Assembly: GCA_964036045.1 (NCBI GenBank)
Contig: OZ038378.1
Location: forward strand, 23,487,935 to 23,551,934
Source of the DNA: Eutreptiella sp. 'Long Island Sound 2002'
Lineage: Eukaryota; Euglenozoa; Euglenophyceae; Eutreptiales; Eutreptiaceae
Reading direction: 5' to 3'
Length of the DNA: 64,000 nucleotides
The position numbers were made by a program, and so were the translations under genes. The notes beneath the pieces were generated by a model that was not told the DNA's origin, did no database searches, and saw only the letters and a list, made by a program, of their open reading frames with translations. This document shows positions 58,525 through 64,000 of the stretch, piece by piece (positions within the stretch are counted from its first letter, which is position 1; every line of letters starts with the position of its first letter).

Positions 58525-58793
58525 TGTGACGGGTTATGCCCAGTACGGGGCTGCCCGCAGCCAGATTGCGATCCTGTAGCTTAGGATGCGTCGCGCGCGT
58601 GCAGAAATAAAGGATTTTACGCCCTTGAAAAGTTCTGTGTATTATCGCAGGGTATTGCAAAATGACAGGCGGATGAACAATTTCAAAACTCTGTTAGTCT
58701 GTGGATCATTCAGGTCCTGATTGTGGTGCTGTTTGTGCCTGGTGCAGAATTAGTTGATCTGGAATCAAGAACTCAAAGGTGGTCCTGAATACA
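58525..58793 (+). repeat. Right LTR of the nested element
   Basis: TGTGACGGG...AATACA, 269 bp, followed by CCAGG (58794-58798). It differs from the left LTR at only a handful of bases, so the insertion is recent. Confidence 0.9.
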
Positions 58794-58798
58794 CCAGG

Positions 58799-60908
58799 CC
58801 AATCGCCTCTTCTTGGAGTTATTCCCCTCAGGGGTAGCGTTATCCCCCTGTGGGCGCTTCTTGGGAGCACCTGCGGCAGGTGGGCGTGTAGCAGCAGGAG
58901 AGGGTGTAGCAACGTGCGCTGATGAGAGCCTCTGGGGGTTAGGCGGTCCACCTTTGCCACCCCCCTTGCCACCTCCTTTACCACCTTTATCCCCATTCTG
59001 AGGGTTTTTGGTGGGTGTTTGGGTCTTGTGGCGTTCAGCCTCCTGCCGCTTGAGTTTATCACTCTCGCGTTTCTTTATGTGACATTCGTCTCCGTAGTGA
59101 CGACGTTTGCCACAATAGCCACAGGTGATAGTACACCTGAAATGATCCTGATGGGTCACAGGTTTCCCATCCTTGGTATGCTGCTGTCGTTTCATCTCCA
59201 GCATACAGCTACTGCGTTGATCGCAGTCAGGGGCATGACAAGGTCCCCCCTTGTCATTGACATGTTTGCAGTAGAACAAAGGGGGTGTACCTGCATCAGG
59301 TTTAACCTCATTCATGGCACGTAGGTTACCCCTCCCTTTACCACCTCCCTGGTTGGTGTTAGTGGGATTTTTAGGCCCTTTCCCTTCGCCACGTTCGGGG
59401 GTAGGGGTACCACCCCGACCCAAGTGCTTCTTGAGGAATTTCTCCATGTGGGAGTCAGTCTTCCTCTCAAGAGCTAGCTCAATCAGCAGGTCCACCAGTT
59501 CATCGTACGAGTGGGTCCGGCTTTTCCTCTCAGAGGTAGCGCGGCAGGCATCCCACGTACGTCGGGGGATCTTACTCATGAGCCACAGGTGGGGCTCAGT
59601 GGCTCTGTAGGAGCCCACGTTCATCCGTGAAAACAGATACTCCAGGGCGCACACGTATTCAGAGATTCGCGCAGCGGAAGGAAACTCAGGGAGCATAGGT
59701 AGCTCCTCTATCTGTGTGCGCACACTGAGGTCAGTGTCATAGACTGAGAACGTTTTCTCCAACCTCTGGAATACCTCTACCCAGGTTGAACAGGTTTTCA
59801 CAATCTGTTTCACCTGTTTTTGCAAAAATTTCTTTTTGCAGGAACGTTTCAGCAAGGAGCATTTGGTGGCCACATCCACATGGGATTGGCCAGTGAGCAA
59901 AAGAAACTCAGCGGATTCTTCTGCCCATTCAGGCAAATTTTTCGGGTCGAACTCCGGCAGTTCTAGCTGGATGTTCGCCTGGGCAATAGGTCTGCCCATC
60001 TTCCCATCCCCCGGGGTTAGGCCAGAAGGAGAAGGAGATACGCCGGCAAGAGGTGCCAGGGCTGACAGCCCTCTTTTCTCAGTCTCCGTCACCGGCACGT
60101 CCTGTAGTTCAGCAATAGGGACTGTCCTGGCGCGAGGATGAAAAGGGCTCGGGCAAGTAACCTTGGGTAGCAACCTGGACACCCTTGATCTTTTGAGATC
60201 ATCAGCCAAAGTGCTCAATCCTGGTGAAGGTGTGAGTAGCGCTGGCTTGGGTAAGGGTTCAGTGATACCCAATTTTGCCTTGACAGCCTCCGACAGAGCT
60301 GTCGAATCCGGGTCTTCCGATCGGGATAGAAGTTTGGCCAATAGTTCGACCGTACGATCCAGAGCCCCATGGGTGGGCTCTGGGCGAGGTGGATCCATTA
60401 TCAGCAGGTCTGGATGCCTTGCTCTCGGGTGTTTGTGTACTCTCGGTCGTCTCGGTAGTGATACTGTGTCCGCTATGTCTGTAGATGGCCCAGAATAGAG
60501 GAAGGAGCCCATCTCAGTTTGGGGCGGCGAACCGGGGGCAATAAAAGGTAGTTCTCCATCTACTCCTACGTTGGACAGGTGGTACTCTTCGTGGAGCATG
60601 AACTCGTCCATCCTCCTTGGTAGGTCCTCTTGTTCTTCAGGACCAACTCCAAGTTCGGAAGAAGAGGAAGCTGGACAAGCCAACCGGGCGATGGAAGCTT
60701 CGACACGCCTGCGGAGCCTTTGCAGGCTGTCTTCACCATGGGCCGCTAAGGTTTCCATGGTTAATGGGATTGTTCTGGGTGTATTTAGTTCCGCCCTTCT
60801 GTGCTCAGGATCTTCTTGAGACGCAGATGCTGCTCTGAGTGGCGGTTCACTCACTGGGTGAGATAGTTGAACTTGTACACTTCTGATCGGCCAGGTTCGG
60901 TAGGACAT
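58799..60908 (-). CDS. Element 3 gag (main part)
   Basis: Starts at ATG 60908 on the minus strand. Ser/Pro/Glu-rich N-part, then a capsid-like helical region (FQRLEKTFSVYDTD...EYVCALEYLFSRMN...DELVDLLIELALERKTDSHMEKFLKKHLG). A Cys-rich stretch follows, then a classical CCHC knuckle C-x2-C-x4-H-x4-C (CGYCGKRRHYGDEC) near 59090-59130, a Gly/Lys-rich segment, and a basic end where the nested LTR element interrupts. The frame resumes at 55499. Gag packages the RNA in the virus-like particle. Confidence 0.88.
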
Positions 60909-61041
60909 GTTCAGTGTGTTTTTCTTGTGCTTCTGCTCAGAGTCGGTTCGAAAGGTTCTCAGGGTTTTCCGTTGCTACCGGAAAGATGTCCTTCATTAGT
61001 GCCCTGTAGATTTTGATGAAATCCTGCAGGTTTTTGATGGT
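60909..61041 (-). other. Element 3 leader between PBS and gag
   Basis: About 130 bp of untranslated leader between the primer-binding site and the gag ATG. Confidence 0.6.
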
Positions 61042-61056
61042 GAAATCCCAAAACCA
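61042..61056 (-). promoter_or_regulatory. Element 3 primer-binding site
   Basis: Minus strand TGGTTTTGGGATTTC directly abuts the LTR edge at 61057, with no spacer, as in element 2. The tRNA is not identified. Confidence 0.65.
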
Positions 61057-61300
61057 AAGGAGCAAGAAGAGCAAGAACAGGATGTGGATCGAATCAATGA
61101 ATAGTTTGAAATCCAGTGCAACACAGAAGGACTGCAGATAGACAAAGCAGGTATAAACACAAAGATGCAATCACAAATGGAGAATACAAAAGATTTTATA
61201 TGAAACCTGGACTGACTCTAGCCTCAAAGATAGCATCAAGCACTTCATGTGCACTCTTTTCGGACAAATGGTGCTGGTTAGGAATATGGGGCATAGGTGT

Positions 61301-62485
61301 TAGGTAGGTAGGTAGGTATCTTCGGGAGCTCGGGATGCCTCCTTTGACAATGCAGGAAGAAGGTCTTACCAAGGGGACGTCCCGTCCCTCCCACTGCCCT
61401 ATGTCAGGTGCCTCTTGAGCCGCTCCCGCATGTGCTTGGGAAGGCATTGTCGCGGCCACCCGGTCCATGTGTCCCAGGTGGGAGGGTGTCCCCACATGTG
61501 TCCATGAGTAGGGCCACATGCCCCCTCCTTTGGGCGGCAGCTCTGGGGGCTGCCCAGCCGTGTGGAGTATCTCTCACCACAAGGGGTATTGCTCCCGCTT
61601 GTCTACGGTACGACCGCCTCACCCTTGTGGCTTGAGTTGCGGGGCCGCTCCGCTTGGCAGGCGACCCCCTCCTGGACTGTGTACCGGCTCGCCTGTCACC
61701 GGTTGCTTCCATGGCTCCGGGTGACGTTTGCCTTGGTCCCCGATGCAGCCTGGCCGGGCTCAGACCAGTGGCCGTGGAGTACCGCTCCTGCCACTGGCCC
61801 GGTGGGTCGGCTGGGTCGCCCCAGTGTGTCCGACCCATGGGGTGTTGGTTCTTTCCTGTCCCTCGGCCGCCCTACGTGTGTGCGGTGTCCTGGGCCACCT
61901 GGCTCCTGTTCACCGGTGTGCCCGCTGGGTGTGTTCTGTTGCGTGTGCGATGTCCTGGGCCACCTGGCTCCTGTTCACCGGTGCGCCCGCTCGCTGTGTT
62001 GTTTTGTGCGTGCGGTGTCCTGGGCCACTTGGCTCCTGTTCAGCGGTGTGCCCGCTCGGTGTGTTGTTTGGCGTGTGCGGTGTCCTGGGCCACCAGGCTC
62101 CTGTTCACCGGTGTGCCCGCTCGGTGTGTACTTTCGCGTGTGCGGTGTCCTGGGCCACCTGGCTCCTGTTCACCGGTGTGCCCGCTCGGTGTGTTGTGTT
62201 GTGTGTGCGGTGTCCTGGGCCACCTGGCTCCTGTTCACCGGTGCGCCCGCTCGGTGTGTTGTTTTGTGTGTGCGGTGTCCTGGGCCTCTTGGCTCCTGTT
62301 CCCCGGTGTGCCCGCTCGGTGTGTTGTTTTGCGTGTGCGGTGTCCTGGGCCACCTGGCTCCTGTTCACCGGTGTGCCCGCTGGGTGTGTTCTGTTGCGTG
62401 TGCGGTGTCCTGGGCCACCAGGCTCCTGTTCACCGGTGCGGCCGCTCGCTGTGTTGTTTTGTGCGTGCGGTGTCCTGGGCCACTT
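61301..62485 (-). mobile_element. 1.2-kb VNTR-bearing insertion
   Basis: Bounded by GGTGT (61296-61300 and 62486-62490); the left LTR copy shows the empty site at 8982-8986. The left end is four TAGG units, so on the minus strand it ends in a CCTA-repeat tail. The right part is a 65-bp tandem array. No terminal inverted repeats and no RT. This is compatible with a non-autonomous LINE-mobilised element (SINE/SVA-like organisation) on the minus strand. Confidence 0.7.
61881..62485 (-). repeat. 65-bp minisatellite, about 9.3 copies
   Basis: The unit TGCGGTGTCCTGGGCCACCT... begins at 61881, 61946, 62011, 62076, 62141, 62206, 62271, 62336, 62401 and 62466. Because 65 is not a multiple of 3, all frames repeat the same peptide; I do not call these frames genes. 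Confidence 0.95.
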
Positions 62486-62807
62486 GGTGTCAGGCCAGAC
62501 ACAGAAAGTGACTTGGCCAAGCAACTGAATTCAGAAACAGTTAAAAGTAGAACCACAATAAGTGGTAGAAACAATTGAGTATAGGGGTCTTGGGGTGGGA
62601 GACCACTAGGCTTAACCTCCAAGCCCTAAAGCATGAAATGCCTATTTTATTTCGGTATATCCTCTATGAAGGAAGATACCTCCGCTCAGTTGAGTGGTAG
62701 GGGTGAACTTCATGGGGGACTAGGGTTCCAACCCTAGTTACTTTGAGAAAGTGTACTTTAGGCTTCAAAAGAGAGATAAAAATACTTAAGTTAGTCTTAG
62801 CATCAAC

Positions 62808-64000
62808 TGAAGCAAGTTCAGACCCCCGTGGCCATCTTTGGGTCACTTGGGGTGTGTATCTATGTGCCGGCAAGCCGCCATTGGCTGATATCATACTCTC
62901 CCATCCACCTGACCTAACCCGATGTGATAGTGTGATAGGCTTGGCCATTCCAGCTATGAGCGGCCATATTCAATACCGAGGCGCCGCCGGCTGAGATTTA
63001 TATATCAAAATATCAGGAATCAACAGGGTTTTTTTATCATAATGTTTCTGTAATTTTTCAGCTATCCGTTCTGATTGTCAATGTATCGGCAACTGTCAGT
63101 TGGCTCGCGATTTTGCGGTAACCGATTGGTTAACTGTTATTTCCAGATATTTTAGCGGAAACCCCGATGAAGGGTCAGATTTCATCAGTAAAGGGTTCGT
63201 TGCTTCCGCAATTTTCATGTCATACACTCGCAAAATTAATCCGACTTTTTCAGACATTCAGAATTGGATTTTCGATTTCGAGGTCGCCGCACTTGACATG
63301 ATGAATTTCGAGTGGTCCTACATTTTTCCCCGATCACGAATCAACCTTCCTTTTGTTGTCTCCTTCATTTTTCTTGGAGATATAGGCGAAACAAAATTGA
63401 TTCGTGAGGCCACTTTGAAAAGTCCTATCTCCGGGTCACTGCGAGGAGTTACAATTTTGAGTTATGGGCTGGAATCGCCTTGGTCTCAACTTAATTTAGG
63501 AAGCGTCAAACGCCTTTGATGTGTACACATGCCCGGTGTAGCAAGGGATAATGGTCAAGAGGGTAGAAAGTGATTTATAACTCTTGGACCATGCAACTGA
63601 ATATTTTCATGCGACTTTCGAGTGTACCGCATGAGTGTTGGTGTTGCATAGAAACTTTCCTTGGGTTCCTACAGATTTTTAACGTGAAGTTATGTCCATG
63701 GAGGGGCATGGCATACCATGGTGGGAGCCACTTTGAAGGGTGTGTGTTATATGGATGGTATGTGCTTGGCTATGCTCACGCCCATGTTATATATCTCCGT
63801 TTGTAGGAAGATATGTGGAGTCATACGTGGCAAGGGCTTCGCCCATGTCCTAATGGTGTGCTCCATAGCGCTAGACTAAGTCTACCGCACATATAGTGCA
63901 TGTGGGAAGGCTTACGGAGCGACCCACAAGCGCCACTATCAATTTTCCCATTTTCATGGTGCATGTCGAGAGGCAGTTCGAAGGTGTCTTCATGCGTCCA
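62808..64000 (+). repeat. Element-2-type LTR in plus orientation, running off the window
   Basis: TGAAGCAAGTTCAGACCCCCGTGG onward matches the minus strand of the element 2 LTRs with visible divergence. It sits exactly after CATCAAC, where the left element 3 LTR continues with AAAAGGG (34468), so it is an insertion into the right LTR of element 3. It is either the 5' LTR of a new element or a solo LTR. Confidence 0.85.

Larger units (their letters stand above)
55505..58793 (+). mobile_element. Nested small LTR retrotransposon (3.29 kb, non-autonomous type)
   Basis: Two 269-bp LTRs (55505-55773, 58525-58793), a 5-bp CCAGG duplication, a PBS-like TGGTGTTCATCTAGG at 55781 and a G-rich tract just before the right LTR. 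There is no RT, protease or integrase. One small ORF lies at the left. It fits a LARD/TRIM-like non-autonomous element inserted inside element 3 between gag and protease. Confidence 0.9.
8742..62807 (-). mobile_element. Element 3: minus-strand Ty3-like LTR retrotransposon hosting most of the window
   Basis: The right LTR (inner edge 61057) and left LTR (outer edge 8742) share sequence in the same orientation. Homology starts at the same base, AAGGAGCAAG, in both; in the right copy the next minus-strand bases form a primer-binding site. Between them on the minus strand lie gag (60908 down), protease (55442-55014), a methyltransferase-like domain (55090-53765) and RT-RNaseH-integrase (53808-50899). 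Removing the insertions at 9036-34184, 37292-50517, 55505-58793 and 61301-62485 leaves one ordered element. The right end is cut by another insertion at 62808. Confidence 0.75.
61057..62807 (-). repeat. Element 3 right (5') LTR, interrupted
   Basis: 61057-61300 and 62491-62807 match the left LTR (8742-9035, 34201-34469). It is interrupted by a 1.2-kb insertion at 61301-62485 and truncated by another LTR element at 62808. Confidence 0.75.

Noticed and set aside
61562-62578. Overlapping ORFs of 266-338 codons with repeated VSWATWLLFTG-type peptides
   Set aside because: They come from the 65-bp minisatellite read in rotating frames, with no independent domain.
1-64000. Reassigned stop codon as an explanation of the in-frame stops
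   Set aside because: TAA, TAG and TGA all appear as interrupters and also as clear ends of ORFs (for example 4159, 26717, 30241), so a simple code change does not fit.

Overview
The window looks like a stretch of eukaryotic nuclear DNA made almost entirely of transposable elements. I see no host gene, rRNA, CRISPR array or prokaryotic-style operon. The style of the three Ty3/gypsy pol genes, the GC-rich coding regions and the dense nesting suggest a dinoflagellate-type alga. That identification rests on recalled family resemblance, not on any diagnostic host gene, so it is an inference.

Layout. (1) 1-4161: the 3' two thirds of a plus-strand chromovirus (element 1), broken by two frameshifts and a stop. 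Its 3' UTR follows, then a purine tract, then a 3' LTR from 5651. (2) From 8742 to beyond 62807 lies one large minus-strand Ty3-like element (element 3). Its two LTR copies start at 8742 and 61057 in the same orientation, and a primer-binding site abuts the right copy. At least five later insertions cut element 3 into pieces. (3) 9036-34184: a 25.1-kb non-LTR retrotransposon inserted in the left LTR of element 3, with a perfect 16-bp target duplication. It has a 5' leader, about 28 tandem 212-bp monomers, six long ORFs, a 3.9-kb 3' region and a heptanucleotide tail. The ORFs include a CCCH protein, a C2H2 protein, APE endonuclease plus reverse transcriptase, RNase H plus zinc knuckle, and two unknown proteins. 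(4) 37292-50517: a nearly intact minus-strand chromovirus (element 2) with 2.37-kb LTRs. (5) 55505-58793: a 3.3-kb LTR element with 269-bp LTRs and a CCAGG target duplication, sitting between gag and protease of element 3. (6) 61301-62485: a 1.2-kb insertion made of a 65-bp VNTR and a TAGG-repeat end, in the right LTR of element 3. (7) 62808 to the window edge: another element-2-type LTR in plus orientation.

How the parts work. The LTR elements show gag, aspartic protease, RT, RNase H and integrase in standard Ty3 order. Elements 1 and 2 add a chromodomain, and a methyltransferase-like spacer lies between protease and RT. The giant LINE has the endonuclease and RT needed for target-primed reverse transcription. 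Its ORFs 1-2-3 share one frame separated by single stop codons, and ORF3 to ORF4 needs a +1 shift. ORF5 and ORF6 are coupled by an overlapping TGATG. The most novel item is the size, ORF number and structure of this LINE.
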